Below, in pieces: positions 45,173 through 54,641 of a stretch of 64,000 bases of DNA. Source of the DNA: Swaminathania salitolerans (GTDB lineage: Bacteria > Pseudomonadota > Alphaproteobacteria > Acetobacterales > Acetobacteraceae); NCBI RefSeq assembly GCF_007988945.1, contig NZ_BJVC01000005.1, positions 62,001-126,000 of the forward strand, in the 5' to 3' direction. The first letter of the stretch is position 1. Every line of letters starts with the position of its first letter. A program made the position numbers and the translations under genes. Below the pieces are notes generated by a model. It had not been told where the DNA came from. It made no database searches and worked only from the letters and a program-made list of their open reading frames with translations.

Positions 45173-45703
45173 ATGACCCTCGGGCGTCAGATACGGACCC
45201 AGAGGCTTTTGCTCCAGCCCGTTTCCTGGCGCGACCTCCAGGACATGATCCGCCTCAAGACCAGCGGCGCCTCTTTCGGGCGCATGCTGGGCGGGGTGCG
45301 TTCCTTGCAGCAGGTCGAGGACGAAATGGCCGACGATCTCGCTTTCTGGGCCAAGCGTGGGATCGGCATCTTCACCATTCGCGAGAACGATCGCTTCGTG
45401 GGGATCACGGGGCTGCATGAGCGCCCGGACGGTCGTGGTCTCGGGCTGCGTTTCGCGCTGGTGCCCGAGGCCGCAGGGCGAGGGATCGCCCGCGAGGCCG
45501 CCGGTGCCGCCCTGCGCTTTGCACTCGATTCAGGAATCGAGAGAGTGGTGGGTGTGACCCGGGAGGACAACATGCCATCGCGTATCGTGTTGGGCAGTAT
45601 CGGCATGCATCACGTCGAGAGCTTCGAACGCGACGGATATCTGATGCTCGTTTATGAAATCAGACAGGACGCGGGCGTGTCGCCGGGGGCGATTGCCCCC
45701 TGA
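45173..45703 (+). CDS. GNAT-family N-acetyltransferase (RimJ/RimL-like)
   Basis: A 176-residue acetyltransferase of the RimJ/RimL type. It starts with IRTQRLLLQPVSWRDLQDM. The acetyl-CoA loop appears as VPEAAGRGIAREAAGAALRFA (about 98-118), and VVGVTREDNMPSRIVLGSIGM is the usual following block. The substrate, a small molecule or a protein N-terminus, is unknown. It sits 68 bp after ettA and converges on mlaC; a GCACCGG/CCGGTGC hairpin lies between them at 45717-45735. Confidence 0.88.
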   Translation: MTLGRQIRTQRLLLQPVSWRDLQDMIRLKTSGASFGRMLGGVRSLQQVEDEMADDLAFWAKRGIGIFTIRENDRFVGITGLHERPDGRGLGLRFALVPEAAGRGIAREAAGAALRFALDSGIERVVGVTREDNMPSRIVLGSIGMHHVESFERDGYLMLVYEIRQDAGVSPGAIAP

Positions 45704-45802
45704 GGGCTGACGTCCCGCACCGGTGCTGCCGGTGCAGGGGGTGTCGTGCGGGGGAGGAGGGAGCCGACTGGCCGCCTCGTTTCATCTCCCCATGCGCATC
45801 GC

Positions 45803-46420
45803 TCAGTGGTGGTGCGACAGCTGGCGCTCGAGCGCCTTGATCAGGGTTGCGACATTGCCGCCATTGCGCGCGAGATAGGAGCTGTAATCCTGACGTTGCG
45901 TCAGACGCAGGCTCGTACCCTCGCCGATCATGTCAACGATCTTCATGCCGCCATCATGAGCGATCAGCAGTTGCATGTCGGCCGTCGGCTGGCCGGGTCG
46001 CATGATCTGCGCGCTCACCAGTTCGCCATTGGGCGACGAGCTCGTGCCTGTCACCCGGAAGCTCACGCCCTTGTAGTCGCCGATCTTGTCCGTCACTGCA
46101 TTGACGAGCACCTGATGGAACAGCTTCAGATAGTGTGTCTGCTGCTCGGGCGTTGCAGTGCGCCAGTAGCGGCCCAGACAGAACTTGCCGATCGTTGCGA
46201 TATCGACGTTCTGCTGCAGCAGGGGAAGAACCTCCTGCTTCTTTTCGGTCAGGGACTTGTTGCTGTTGATGATGTCGACCAGCGCGCTGCCGAAATGGGT
46301 CACGAACCCCTTGGCATCCTCGGCCCGGGCCGGCTGGGAGAGGGCTGTCATCGAGAGCAGCGCCGTAGCTGCAAGGCCAAGGGCGGTGCGACGGGTCAGG
46401 GAAAGGCAGGATCTGAACAT
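45803..46420 (-). CDS. mlaC: Phospholipid-binding periplasmic protein MlaC
   Basis: A 205-residue periplasmic carrier that moves phospholipid between outer-membrane MlaA and the inner-membrane MlaFEDB complex. A signal peptide covers about 1-33 (RRTALGLAATALL, cut near ARAEDA). MlaC family blocks follow: VDIATIGKFCLGRYWRTATPEQQTHY and MKIVDMIGEGTSLRLTQRQDYSSYL. It lies 12 bp after mlaA in one operon. The transporter genes mlaFED are not in the window. Confidence 0.92.
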   Translation of the reverse strand: MFRSCLSLTRRTALGLAATALLSMTALSQPARAEDAKGFVTHFGSALVDIINSNKSLTEKKQEVLPLLQQNVDIATIGKFCLGRYWRTATPEQQTHYLKLFHQVLVNAVTDKIGDYKGVSFRVTGTSSSPNGELVSAQIMRPGQPTADMQLLIAHDGGMKIVDMIGEGTSLRLTQRQDYSSYLARNGGNVATLIKALERQLSHHH

Positions 46421-46432
46421 GTCGGGAGGTCC

Positions 46433-47305
46433 TTAATTGTACCAGTCCGGCACGGTTGCCCGGTGGTCGTTACGAAGCGATTCTACCTGGCTGGCGCGAT
46501 TTTGCTGCCATGCGCTGCGGATGAAGGCGTAGGGATCGAGCGAATCCTGCTCGACCTGGTCGATCTCGTCAATATGACTGGAGAAACCGCCGAGCACGCC
46601 TGCGATATTATACGCCCAGTTGAAGGTCAGGAGTCCATAACCGCGTGGCACGTAGTTGATGGGCGAAAGCCCCTGCGCGATGGCGTAGCCGCCTGCATCG
46701 CGGAAGGTATTCGGCCCGAGTCCGGGCAGGAAGAGATAGGGGCCGCTCGGGACGCCCCAGCTCGCGAGCGTCAGCCCGGGATCGCTGTCGTGATGAGGAT
46801 AGCCGAGCGATGTCGCCACATCGATGAACCCGGCAGCGCCGAGGGTCATGTTGATGACATAGCGCATGAAATCGTCGCCAGCGCGGCGCGGTTTTCCGGC
46901 GCCGACATCGCTGAAGAAGACGGTCGGCATGTACCAGGTCTGGTTCAGGTTATCGATCGAGTTGCGGATCGGCTTCGGAACGGCCCAGGCCCATGCCTTG
47001 CCCACCGGACGCAGGGCGTTGTGATAGGCCCACATCTGGATACCGTACATCTTGCGATTGACCGGCTCGTACGGGTCGTTCGCTTCCTTGTAATCCGCGA
47101 GCGCCTCCGGGTCTTTCGGGGGCGGATTGCGCCAGCTCGCGCAGGCGCCGAGCGAGAGCAGAACGGTGGATCCGATGAGAAGGCGGCCGACGAGAACACG
47201 GCTCCCCGGACGCTGCCCCGGACGCAGCTCGCGCCGTTTCGTTTCCGTCCGGACGGTGGAACCGGCCTCTGGCCGGGAATCGGAATCACCTAGCGGTGCG
47301 CTCAT
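46433..47305 (-). CDS. mlaA: MlaA/VacJ-family outer-membrane lipoprotein
   Basis: A 290-residue lipoprotein that removes phospholipids from the outer leaflet of the outer membrane. A long basic N-terminus precedes the lipobox LGAC (Cys near residue 55). The family blocks NDPYEPVNRKMYGIQMW, RRAGDDFMRYVINMTLGAAGFIDVA and GPYLFLPGLGPNTFRDA are clear. The ATG at 47305 has GGGGA upstream and is preferred to a TTG four codons earlier. First gene of the mlaA-mlaC operon. Confidence 0.93.
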   Translation of the reverse strand: MSAPLGDSDSRPEAGSTVRTETKRRELRPGQRPGSRVLVGRLLIGSTVLLSLGACASWRNPPPKDPEALADYKEANDPYEPVNRKMYGIQMWAYHNALRPVGKAWAWAVPKPIRNSIDNLNQTWYMPTVFFSDVGAGKPRRAGDDFMRYVINMTLGAAGFIDVATSLGYPHHDSDPGLTLASWGVPSGPYLFLPGLGPNTFRDAGGYAIAQGLSPINYVPRGYGLLTFNWAYNIAGVLGGFSSHIDEIDQVEQDSLDPYAFIRSAWQQNRASQVESLRNDHRATVPDWYN

Positions 47306-47662
47306 CGCTATCCCCAAGTCGCATCAGCGGACATGGTCACCGGTTCTGGGCGGTGCCCGCTGACGATCAGTTTGTCGCTGGCCGCATTCCGGCCCGCTTT
47401 TCGTTTCTCAGAAGCGTGTCAGGAAATCAGCATGACATCATCGGCCTTTCCGGCAAAGAGGTCCCACTGTCTCTCCCGAGACGCAGCATCGTGGTTTTCT
47501 AGCACGATGTCTGTCGGACGCCAGACCGTAGATGCCAGTTCATGCCGGGAGCCTAGCGTCTGGCATGGCGTCCGGTTGTCCGAGATGGAGGATATGTACT
47601 TTGACACAGAACCTTTCCGCGAGCACTGTGGCGCGAAATCAACAGATGGAAGCGTTCGATCG
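47306..47662. other. 357-bp divergent spacer between mlaA and the mutarotase gene
   Basis: No gene is seen. The right part holds overlapping inverted repeats: GGACGCC at 47516 pairs with GGCGTCC at 47567, GCCAGAC at 47520 with GTCTGGC at 47558, and ATGCCAG at 47533 with CTGGCAT at 47560. They could form alternative hairpins in the mutarotase leader. Both promoters should lie here. Confidence 0.5.
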
Positions 47663-48814
47663 ATGAAACCAGTTTGGAAGCATGCCGCCTCCGTTGCCGT
47701 TCTGGCCGGTTTGCTCGGTGGCGTTGCCCAGGCCGCGCCGGGCGTGAAGGTGCAGCCCTGGGGGAAGACCCCGTCGGGGCAGGACGTGAAGATGATCACG
47801 CTGACGAACGATCATGCCATGACCGTCCGTATCATCACCTATGGAGGCGTGATCCAGTCCGTCGACGTGCCCGATCGTGAAGGGCATGTTCAGGACGTCG
47901 TTCTCGGATTCGGGACGATCGATGGCTACACCAGGGATTCGGCGCAGGGCGGCCTGTTCTTCGGCGCCATGATCGGCCGTTACGCGAACCGTCTGGCGCA
48001 TGGTCGGTTCACGGTCGACGGAAAGACCTATCATACCGATCTGACGGATCCGCCGAACGCGCTGCATGGGGGCAAGATCGGGTTCGACAAGCATGTCTGG
48101 ACTCTGGTGGGCACGAAAAAGACCGCAAGCGAGTCCAGCGTGACCCTGCAGCTCGTCAGCCCGAACGGCGATCAGGGTTTCCCTGGGAAGCTGACGACCG
48201 ACGTGACCTACACGCTCGATGAGAACAATGCGCTCAGCCTGCATTATACGGCCACGACCGATGCGCCGACCGTGCTGAACCTGACCAACCATTCCTACTG
48301 GAACCTGAACGGCGAGGGATCGGGGACGGTCGAGAACGAGATTCTCCAGATCAATGCCGGGCATTATACGCCCACGGACTCGACCTCGATTCCGACGGGC
48401 GAGATTGCGACCGTCGAGAATACGCCGCTCGATTTCCGCAAGCCGACCCGGATCGGCGATCGGCTGCGCAGCGATTTCCAGCAGATGCTGTTTGCGCGCG
48501 GCTACGACAATAACTGGGTGATCGATGGCGCCTATGGCAAGGCGCCCCGTTCGGCAGCGACCGTCTACGATCCGGCTTCCGGGCGCAGCCTCGAAGTGCT
48601 GACCAACCAGCCCGGCCTGCAGGTCTATACGGCCAACTCCCTGACGGGAAAATACGCGGGAATTTCCCATCGTACCTATCGTCAGACCGATGCCGTGGCG
48701 CTTGAAGCCGAGCATTATCCCGACAGCCCGAATCATCCGTCCTTCCCGACGACGGAACTGCGTCCGGGTCAGAAATTCGACTACACGACGACCTTCCGTT
48801 TCAGCAATCGCTGA
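47663..48814 (+). CDS. Aldose 1-epimerase (mutarotase), exported
   Basis: A 383-residue GalM-family enzyme interconverting alpha and beta anomers of aldoses. A Sec signal peptide covers about 1-24 (cut after AQAA), so it acts in the periplasm, where acetic acid bacteria oxidise sugars. Catalytic region motifs: GRYANRLAHGRF, NALHGGKIGFDKHVW (His in LHGG), LTNHSYWNLNGEG (His near 204) and the C-terminal EAEHYPDSPNHPSF region. The ATG at 47663 is chosen for its signal peptide; an in-frame upstream extension is unlikely. Confidence 0.92.
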   Translation: MKPVWKHAASVAVLAGLLGGVAQAAPGVKVQPWGKTPSGQDVKMITLTNDHAMTVRIITYGGVIQSVDVPDREGHVQDVVLGFGTIDGYTRDSAQGGLFFGAMIGRYANRLAHGRFTVDGKTYHTDLTDPPNALHGGKIGFDKHVWTLVGTKKTASESSVTLQLVSPNGDQGFPGKLTTDVTYTLDENNALSLHYTATTDAPTVLNLTNHSYWNLNGEGSGTVENEILQINAGHYTPTDSTSIPTGEIATVENTPLDFRKPTRIGDRLRSDFQQMLFARGYDNNWVIDGAYGKAPRSAATVYDPASGRSLEVLTNQPGLQVYTANSLTGKYAGISHRTYRQTDAVALEAEHYPDSPNHPSFPTTELRPGQKFDYTTTFRFSNR

Positions 48815-48821
48815 CGGATGA

Positions 48822-48868
48822 GCATAACCGGTGCGTGGCGACGAAGCGTCGCCTCGCGCCGGTTATGC
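48822..48868. terminator. Long hairpin between convergent mutarotase and djlA-like genes
   Basis: A 10-bp outer stem (GCATAACCGG with CCGGTTATGC) and a 7-bp inner stem (GGCGACG with CGTCGCC), joined by four more pairs with one mismatch, begin 8 bases after the mutarotase stop codon. It lacks a T run but is a strong bidirectional barrier candidate. Confidence 0.6.
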
Positions 48869-49066
48869 GCGATTTCCTCGATTGAAACCCGGATACCGGG
48901 ACGCGCAAGAAGCCCGCACTGCCCCGTGAGGCGAGGACCTCTGCCAGTTCCCGTTCGCAGCCGCCCGGCTCTCATGCCCGGCCCGAATGCCCTGTTCCGA
49001 ACGCACCGGTCAGAACGCATCGGCCCGATCCCTGCTATGCGAGCTCTCCGGCTCAGGGTTTCCGGC

Positions 49067-49894
49067 TCAGAGTTTCCTGTCGCGCTTGATCCGATCCCAG
49101 GCGGCATTGATGCGTGCGACACGATCCGCCGCCTTGGCCATGGCCTCCGGCCCGAGATTTTTCTGACCCAGAACATCTGGATGATGCTCGCGTATCAGCA
49201 TACGCCAGCGGGCGCGCACTTCCTGATCGGTCGCCATACGGGTCAGACCGAGCTCGACATAGGCGTCGCTCTCGCTTCCGACCGATCCCGAGCGCCCGGT
49301 CTCGGCCCGGTCCCATGCGCCGGGCGGCAGGCCGAATGCTGCGTGCACTTTCCTGAGAAAGGTCAGCTCGGCGGGATGAAGGGCAGCGCCGGGAGGGAGA
49401 TCGGCCCGCGCGATCACGAACAGCGCCATGAGCAACTGTTCGAGCGGTGCGCGATCCTTCGCGAATCCCTTGCCCAGCTCTCTTGCATACATCTCGAAAT
49501 CGTCGGTGCGATCGCGGGCGCGGTCGAACAGCATCCCCACCTCGCGGCCGGTTTCCGGCGGGAACTGGAAGAGACTGCGAAATGCCCTGATCTCGGCCTT
49601 GTTCACCGGACCGTCGATTTTCGCCATCTTGGCGCAGAGTGCGACGAGACCGATCGCATAAAGCTGGTCGGTCTTGCCGAGAAGGGAAGACATCTTCGCG
49701 GCAGCCATGAACGCCGCCCCGTTGGGGTCGGGCTGGCCACGGCTGCGCCAGTGGTCGTTCCACCCGCCTGCCGGAGTCTCGAGAAGTGCGCCGCGATCGG
49801 CGGCATGACCCAGAGCGGCTCCCATGAGTGCGCCCATCGGGCCACCCACAGCGAAACCGGCTACGCCACCGAACATCTTTCCCCAGAATGCCAT
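49067..49894 (-). CDS. DjlA-like protein: TerB-type domain plus J-domain
   Basis: A 275-residue co-chaperone-like protein. A Gly/Ala-rich hydrophobic start (MFGGVAGFAVGGPMGALMGAALG) may associate with the membrane, as in DjlA. A TerB-like helical domain follows (about 65-170; ALCAKMAKIDGPVNKAEI). The J-domain at about 210-275 carries the HPD motif in REHHPDVLG, needed to stimulate DnaK ATPase. The domain order equals DjlA. The clients are unknown. Confidence 0.88.
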   Translation of the reverse strand: MAFWGKMFGGVAGFAVGGPMGALMGAALGHAADRGALLETPAGGWNDHWRSRGQPDPNGAAFMAAAKMSSLLGKTDQLYAIGLVALCAKMAKIDGPVNKAEIRAFRSLFQFPPETGREVGMLFDRARDRTDDFEMYARELGKGFAKDRAPLEQLLMALFVIARADLPPGAALHPAELTFLRKVHAAFGLPPGAWDRAETGRSGSVGSESDAYVELGLTRMATDQEVRARWRMLIREHHPDVLGQKNLGPEAMAKAADRVARINAAWDRIKRDRKL

Positions 49895-50016
49895 GGCTCA
49901 TGGGTAGCATGAGCACGCGGGAGAACTCAAACGAAGGGAGAACGCGCCGCGCGGTTTTCCTCCGTGGCACGCAGCTATGTTTGCCGCGCCCCCGGGACTG
50001 GGGCAGATTGGGTGGC

Positions 50017-50496
50017 ATGATACGCATTCTGATCGATTCCGATGCCTGTCCGGTCAAGGACGAAATCTATCGTGTGGCCGGACGGTACGGGTTGCATGTT
50101 CTCGTCGTCGCGAACCGGATGATCGCGGTCCCCGCCTCGCCGCTGATCGAGCGCGTCGTGGTCGATCAGGGGCCGGATGTCGCGGATGACTGGATCGCGG
50201 AGCATGTGGCCGCAAGAGACATCGTCATCACGGCCGATATCCCGCTCGCCGCGCGATGCGTCGAGAAGGAGGCGTTCGTTCTGGAGCCCAAGGGGAGGGT
50301 GCTCGACGGAGATGCCATCGGCATGGCGCTGGCCATGAGAAATCTCATGACCGATCTCCGTTCGGCAGGCATGGTGACACCGGGCGCGGCGAGTTTCGGA
50401 AAATCCGACCGATCGCGCTTCCTGTCTGCACTCGATACGCTGGTGAACAAGGCCCGGAAACCGACCCTTGCCGGATTGCGTGCACCGGAGCCCTAA
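50017..50496 (+). CDS. YaiI/YqxD family (DUF188) protein
   Basis: A 159-residue protein of the DUF188/PIN-like family. Hallmarks: ILIDSDACPVKDEIYRVAGR at the start, VVDQGPDVADDWIAEHV, DIVITADIPLAARCVEKEA and the C-terminal GKSDRSRFLSALDTLVNK. The conserved aspartates suggest a nuclease-like metal site, but no activity is established for the family. The start at 50017 gives the family N-terminus. It diverges from the djlA-like gene. Confidence 0.9.
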   Translation: MIRILIDSDACPVKDEIYRVAGRYGLHVLVVANRMIAVPASPLIERVVVDQGPDVADDWIAEHVAARDIVITADIPLAARCVEKEAFVLEPKGRVLDGDAIGMALAMRNLMTDLRSAGMVTPGAASFGKSDRSRFLSALDTLVNKARKPTLAGLRAPEP

Positions 50497-50571
50497 GACG
50501 GTCCGGATCCGTTCTCAAGAGCTTTGCTCTCTCGGCTCCTGCGGCCCCGGCCTGGTCCGCGCCGCGCTTGC

Positions 50572-52029
50572 TCAGGCCGCAACGGAGGCGGGAGAACGCG
50601 TTTCTTCCATTAGGGGAACCACGCGGATCGCCAGTATTGAAGGAAGAGCGGTCAGGGTTTCCGGGAGACTTTCGGGCAGGGCGATCTCGGCCCGCCCCTT
50701 GGTCCAGCGCATATCGGCTCGCTCGACCGGATGCCAGCCTTTGAGATCTTCGCCCATGAAATCGATCATGACCGGAGAAGTCGAGCAGGCACCATAAAGG
50801 GTGATATCCCCCACCAGAAGTCCAAGAGCGCGACGGTCATCCACAAAGGGACCGATCCGGTCGCAGGGGCGTGACGTTGCCGTCTCCAGCGAGGCGCGCC
50901 GCACTGACGCGTCGAGCGGAAAGATAATCTGGTTCCCGACACGACGAAGGGCTTTTATCTCGGAGCCGTCAGGAAGGACGAGGCGGACGGAGTTTTCGAT
51001 TGCCGCAGGAAAAGCGGCCTCTCCGGGTGAAAAGCGCGTCCCGCACCGCGTTGCGATTCTGCGATGGATAGGCTCGACGAATGATCGGTCCGTATTCATG
51101 GGGTAGCAGGGGGGATCGCTCTCGCCGCCCGGTATGGCGTCAGACATCGCCTCCGGTATCGTCCCGTGGGTCGTCTCGAAGCGCCAGTCGGCCTTGCCGC
51201 TACCATGGAGTGTTTCGGAGAGGATCCCGTTGACCGTGATCAGCGCGTGGCGGCGTGTTCTGAGATGGAAGATCCGGTATGGCTGCATATCGCGCCGATA
51301 GGCGATCGATCCGCCGTTGACGAGCATTCGCGCGGGTATGAGCTGTCCCTCGACGAAGATCCCGTGCTCCGCAGTGACGTGCAGATCGGCGTTCGGCAGG
51401 TTTTCGCCGAGCGCGCCTGCGCGTATGCAAACAGGGTAGCCGGACATATCGTCGGGCCGTTCCGGATCGGGATGAACGAGGGAGGAACCAATCCACCGGA
51501 TGGTTTCTATCGAGGTTCCATCCGCTCTGGTGACGAAGATTTCGTCGTCGATGTTCAGCGTCTCGATCGCCCGCGGACCATCGGGCGTTTCGACACGCGT
51601 GCCTGCCAGATAGCATGGGGTGAAGCGTTGCGGCGCCGTACCGGAATCATCCTGAGTGAGCCGGACTGTGACACCGTCTATGGTTACAAGGAAATCGTTC
51701 CCGGCTCCGCTGGACTTTCCCGAACCGGGATAGCTGATCTCCAGCGACTTCCAGTCGACGACCTGATCGCCGAGAAAGACGATGTGATATGCGCCGTTCG
51801 TCGAGCCCAGAATGAGGATACCCCAATCGGGGTTGCCCCATGAGTAATCGTAGTCCCAGCTTATAGAATCCCCGCTCTGGGGATCGTCGAAATCGATTTT
51901 CCAGCCATCGATCGAGGCATCGACGTCATTGTGGACATCGCCTAGATCGATGCAACCTTTGTTATCGCTTACGGTAAAATAGCTTCCTGAGAACGTATAG
52001 TTTCCAGTAGAAAAAATCTGGTCCGGCAT
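50572..52029 (-). CDS. Hint-domain protein with beta-sandwich-like N-terminus
   Basis: A 485-residue protein without a Sec signal. Residues 1-135 are Asp/Gly/aromatic-rich and unrelated to the first Hint protein. The Hint module begins at C139 (TPCYLAGTRVETPDG), has T219-x-x-H222 (HVTAEHGIF) and IPARMLVNGGSIAY, and ends near 270. The C-terminal part (FVEPIH at 318-323, DDRRALGLLVG at 397-407, RWTKG at 441-445) matches that of the protein at 40399-42276. Self-cleavage at Cys139 is the expected Hint chemistry. Its upstream region (52030-52166) is AT-rich compared with its neighbours. Confidence 0.8.
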   Translation of the reverse strand: MPDQIFSTGNYTFSGSYFTVSDNKGCIDLGDVHNDVDASIDGWKIDFDDPQSGDSISWDYDYSWGNPDWGILILGSTNGAYHIVFLGDQVVDWKSLEISYPGSGKSSGAGNDFLVTIDGVTVRLTQDDSGTAPQRFTPCYLAGTRVETPDGPRAIETLNIDDEIFVTRADGTSIETIRWIGSSLVHPDPERPDDMSGYPVCIRAGALGENLPNADLHVTAEHGIFVEGQLIPARMLVNGGSIAYRRDMQPYRIFHLRTRRHALITVNGILSETLHGSGKADWRFETTHGTIPEAMSDAIPGGESDPPCYPMNTDRSFVEPIHRRIATRCGTRFSPGEAAFPAAIENSVRLVLPDGSEIKALRRVGNQIIFPLDASVRRASLETATSRPCDRIGPFVDDRRALGLLVGDITLYGACSTSPVMIDFMGEDLKGWHPVERADMRWTKGRAEIALPESLPETLTALPSILAIRVVPLMEETRSPASVAA

Positions 52030-52166
52030 GGTCGTGCACTCCTATGAAGGCGCGCATTCCGAATGCCGATCGCTGACCTCTTCCGGTGCGCGTCGCTATC
52101 GGTGTAGATAGACTACATTGTGATTCCGAATATATTATTTTTTATTTGGTAATCAATATCATCTGG

Positions 52167-52403
52167 TTATTTAGATATGCATAAATCGGATCTGAGATGG
52201 CGCAAGACAGCCAGTCTCAGCGACGATGCGAGAGGCCGGTCCGGCGATCGTGAGGAGTCGATCTGCGCGACAAGCGCCGCCATGGAGCGGCCCGCGCTCA
52301 TCTCCTCCAGTACGGACCAGAACTCCGGCTCTAGCGCGATGCTCGTCCGGTGCCCCGACAGGGTAAAACTGCGTTTGACCAGGGCGGTCTTCGGGGCGGT
52401 CAT
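52167..52403 (-). CDS. Ribbon-helix-helix domain protein
   Basis: A 78-residue protein matching the small RHH_4 type common in alphaproteobacteria. The strand FTLSGHRTSIALEPEFW would pair in the dimer and contact DNA, followed by helices EEMSAGRSMAALVAQID and LASSLRLAVLRHLR. Its ATG overlaps the queG stop codon (ATGA), so it is translationally coupled to the queuosine operon. Whether it regulates that operon is unknown. Confidence 0.8.
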   Translation of the reverse strand: MTAPKTALVKRSFTLSGHRTSIALEPEFWSVLEEMSAGRSMAALVAQIDSSRSPDRPLASSLRLAVLRHLRSDLCISK

Positions 52404-53455
52404 CGGTCCGGCTCCGCAAGCTGCGTCCAGGCCCACACTGCCGCTTCGGCGACCGTTTCGTTTTCGTCCGCCATGAGTGAGGCGATCAGAGGCAGTTTCG
52501 TCGCATCTCCGGAATTTCCCAATGCGACGAGCACGTTTCTGACGAAACGGTTGCGCCCGATACGCTTGATGGGCGAGCCGGAGAAGAAACTGCGAAATCC
52601 GGCATCGTCCAGCCGGGCCAGATCGTCCAGTTCCGGCGCCATGAGATCGGGGCGGGGTTGCAGCTTCATGTGGCGCGAGGTCGCGGCGAAACGGTTCCAT
52701 GGGCAGGCATTGAGACAGTCATCGCAGCCATAGATGCGATTGCCCATGGCCTTGCGGAATTCGACCGGAATCGGCCCGTCATGCTCGATGGTGAGATAGG
52801 CGATGCAGCGCCTTGCATCGAGCGCATAAGGGCGCGGGAAGGCATCGGTCGGGCAGGCGGTCAGGCAACGCGTGCAACTGCCGCACGACCCGGCCCGAGG
52901 CGGTGACGGCGTGAGGGCGAGCGTGGTGTAGATCTCGCCCAGAAGCAGCCATGATCCATGATCGCGCGAAACCAGATTGGTGTGCTTGCCCTGCCAGCCG
53001 AGCCGGGCCTGCTCGGCCAGAGGCTTCTCCAGCACCGGCGCGGTATCGACGAACACCTTCACCTGCGTGCCCTCGCCACCGACATCCTGACGCACCACGA
53101 ATTGCGCCAGATGCTTGAGCATGCCCTTGAGCACATCGTGGTAATCGCGATGGCGGGCATAGACCGAGATCGTGCCTGTATCGGGTCGGTCGAGCGTCTC
53201 GGCCGGGTCGGCTTCAGGCGCATAGGACAGGCCGAGCGAGATCACGCTGCGCACGTCCGGCCAGAGCGCCCTGGGGTCGCCGCGCTGTTCGATGCGCTGT
53301 TCCATCCAGCCCATTGTGCCGTGTCGTCCGTCTTCCACAAACTGGCGCAGGCGCGTGCGGGCTTCTTCGGGCAGGGAGGCATCGCAGAACCCGATCGCAT
53401 CGAAGCCGAGATGCCGCGCATGATCGGCAATGCGGTCTTCGATGCTCTTGCTCAT
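52400..53455 (-). CDS. queG: Epoxyqueuosine reductase
   Basis: A 351-residue cobalamin and [4Fe-4S] enzyme for the last step of queuosine synthesis in tRNA. Two ferredoxin-type cysteine sets are seen, CGSCTRCLTACPTDAF (about 185-200) and GCDDCLNACPWNRFA (about 238-252). RDYHDVLKGMLKHLA matches the N-terminal domain. The C-terminal HEAT-like part (RFVRNVLVALGNSGD) binds tRNA. It starts 13 bp after tgt ends and is followed by the overlapping RHH gene. Confidence 0.95.
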   Translation of the reverse strand: MSKSIEDRIADHARHLGFDAIGFCDASLPEEARTRLRQFVEDGRHGTMGWMEQRIEQRGDPRALWPDVRSVISLGLSYAPEADPAETLDRPDTGTISVYARHRDYHDVLKGMLKHLAQFVVRQDVGGEGTQVKVFVDTAPVLEKPLAEQARLGWQGKHTNLVSRDHGSWLLLGEIYTTLALTPSPPRAGSCGSCTRCLTACPTDAFPRPYALDARRCIAYLTIEHDGPIPVEFRKAMGNRIYGCDDCLNACPWNRFAATSRHMKLQPRPDLMAPELDDLARLDDAGFRSFFSGSPIKRIGRNRFVRNVLVALGNSGDATKLPLIASLMADENETVAEAAVWAWTQLAEPDR

Positions 53456-53468
53456 GGGGCAGAGGGCG

Positions 53469-54641
53469 TCATGGGACGGGTGGCCAGTCCGGCTGGGGGA
53501 ATTCGTCCTGCGACCAGTCTCCGGCGGCCCAGCTGGCGCGTAGTTCCTCGGCCTTCTGCGGCAAGGTGCCGTTCACGATGGCCGCGCGTATCTCACGCAT
53601 CAGGCGCTGGTAATAGGCCAGATTATGCCAGGTCAGCAGCATCGGGCCGAGAATTTCATTGGCGCGGAACAGGTGATGCAGATAGGCGCGGCTATGGCGC
53701 GAACAGGCCAGACAGTCGCAATCGGGGCTGATCGGGCGATTATCCCCGGCATGGCGGGCATTGCGCAGATTGAGCGTGCCGCGCTCGGTATAGGCACGCG
53801 CCGTGCGGCCTGCACGCGTGGGCATGACGCAATCGAACATGTCCACACCGCGTTCCACACCGCCCAGCAGGTCATCGGGGGTGCCGACGCCCATCAGATA
53901 GCGCGCATGGTCCTGCGGCAGGAGCGGTGTGGTGAAATCGAGCGTCGAGAACATGAGTTCCTGACCCTCGCCCACCGCCAGACCGCCAATGGCATAGCCC
54001 TCGAATCCGATATCGGTCAGGGCCTTGGCCGAGCGTGCACGCAGATCGCGCTCCGTGCCTCCCTGCACGATGCCGAACTGTCCGTAGCCGGGGCGTTGCA
54101 CGAAGGCCTCGCGCGAGCGCGCTGCCCAGCGCATGGACAATTCCATGGAGGATTCGAGGCGCTCCGGCGTGGCGGGCAGGGCCGGGCATTCATCGAAACA
54201 CATGGTGATGGTGGCATCGAGCGCGTGCTGGATGTCGGTGCTGCTCTCCGGCGTCAGGCGATGCTTGGAGCCGTCGATATGGGAGTTGAACGTCACCCCG
54301 TCCTGATCGAGCTTGCGCAGCGCGCCGAGCGACATGACCTGAAACCCGCCTGAATCGGTCAGGATCGGGCCGGACCAGTCCATCATGCGGTGCAGGCCGC
54401 CCATCTTGCGCACGCGCTCGGCGCCGGGGCGCAGCATGAGGTGATAGGTATTGCCCAGAATGATACCCGCACCCGTCGCGCGTACGGCGTCCATGGTCAT
54501 GGCCTTGACCGTGCCCGCGGTGCCGACCGGCATGAAGGTGGGGGTGGGGATGGTGCCGTGCGCCGTATGCAGATGCCCCGCACGTGCCTGGCCGCAACAG
54601 GCCTCGGCCTTCCACTGCATTTTCGTGGCGGATTGGGTCAT
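53469..54641 (-). CDS. tgt: tRNA-guanine transglycosylase
   Basis: A 390-residue enzyme exchanging guanine-34 of Asp, Asn, His and Tyr tRNAs for preQ1. The active-site aspartate is D96 in [12 protein letters not shown]. The nucleophile region is [20 protein letters not shown]. The zinc site is [17 protein letters not shown]. Length is standard. Its start overlaps the queA stop (ATGA), so queA and tgt are coupled. Confidence 0.97.
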   Translation of the reverse strand: MTQSATKMQWKAEACCGQARAGHLHTAHGTIPTPTFMPVGTAGTVKAMTMDAVRATGAGIILGNTYHLMLRPGAERVRKMGGLHRMMDWSGPILTDSGGFQVMSLGALRKLDQDGVTFNSHIDGSKHRLTPESSTDIQHALDATITMCFDECPALPATPERLESSMELSMRWAARSREAFVQRPGYGQFGIVQGGTERDLRARSAKALTDIGFEGYAIGGLAVGEGQELMFSTLDFTTPLLPQDHARYLMGVGTPDDLLGGVERGVDMFDCVMPTRAGRTARAYTERGTLNLRNARHAGDNRPISPDCDCLACSRHSRAYLHHLFRANEILGPMLLTWHNLAYYQRLMREIRAAIVNGTLPQKAEELRASWAAGDWSQDEFPQPDWPPVP

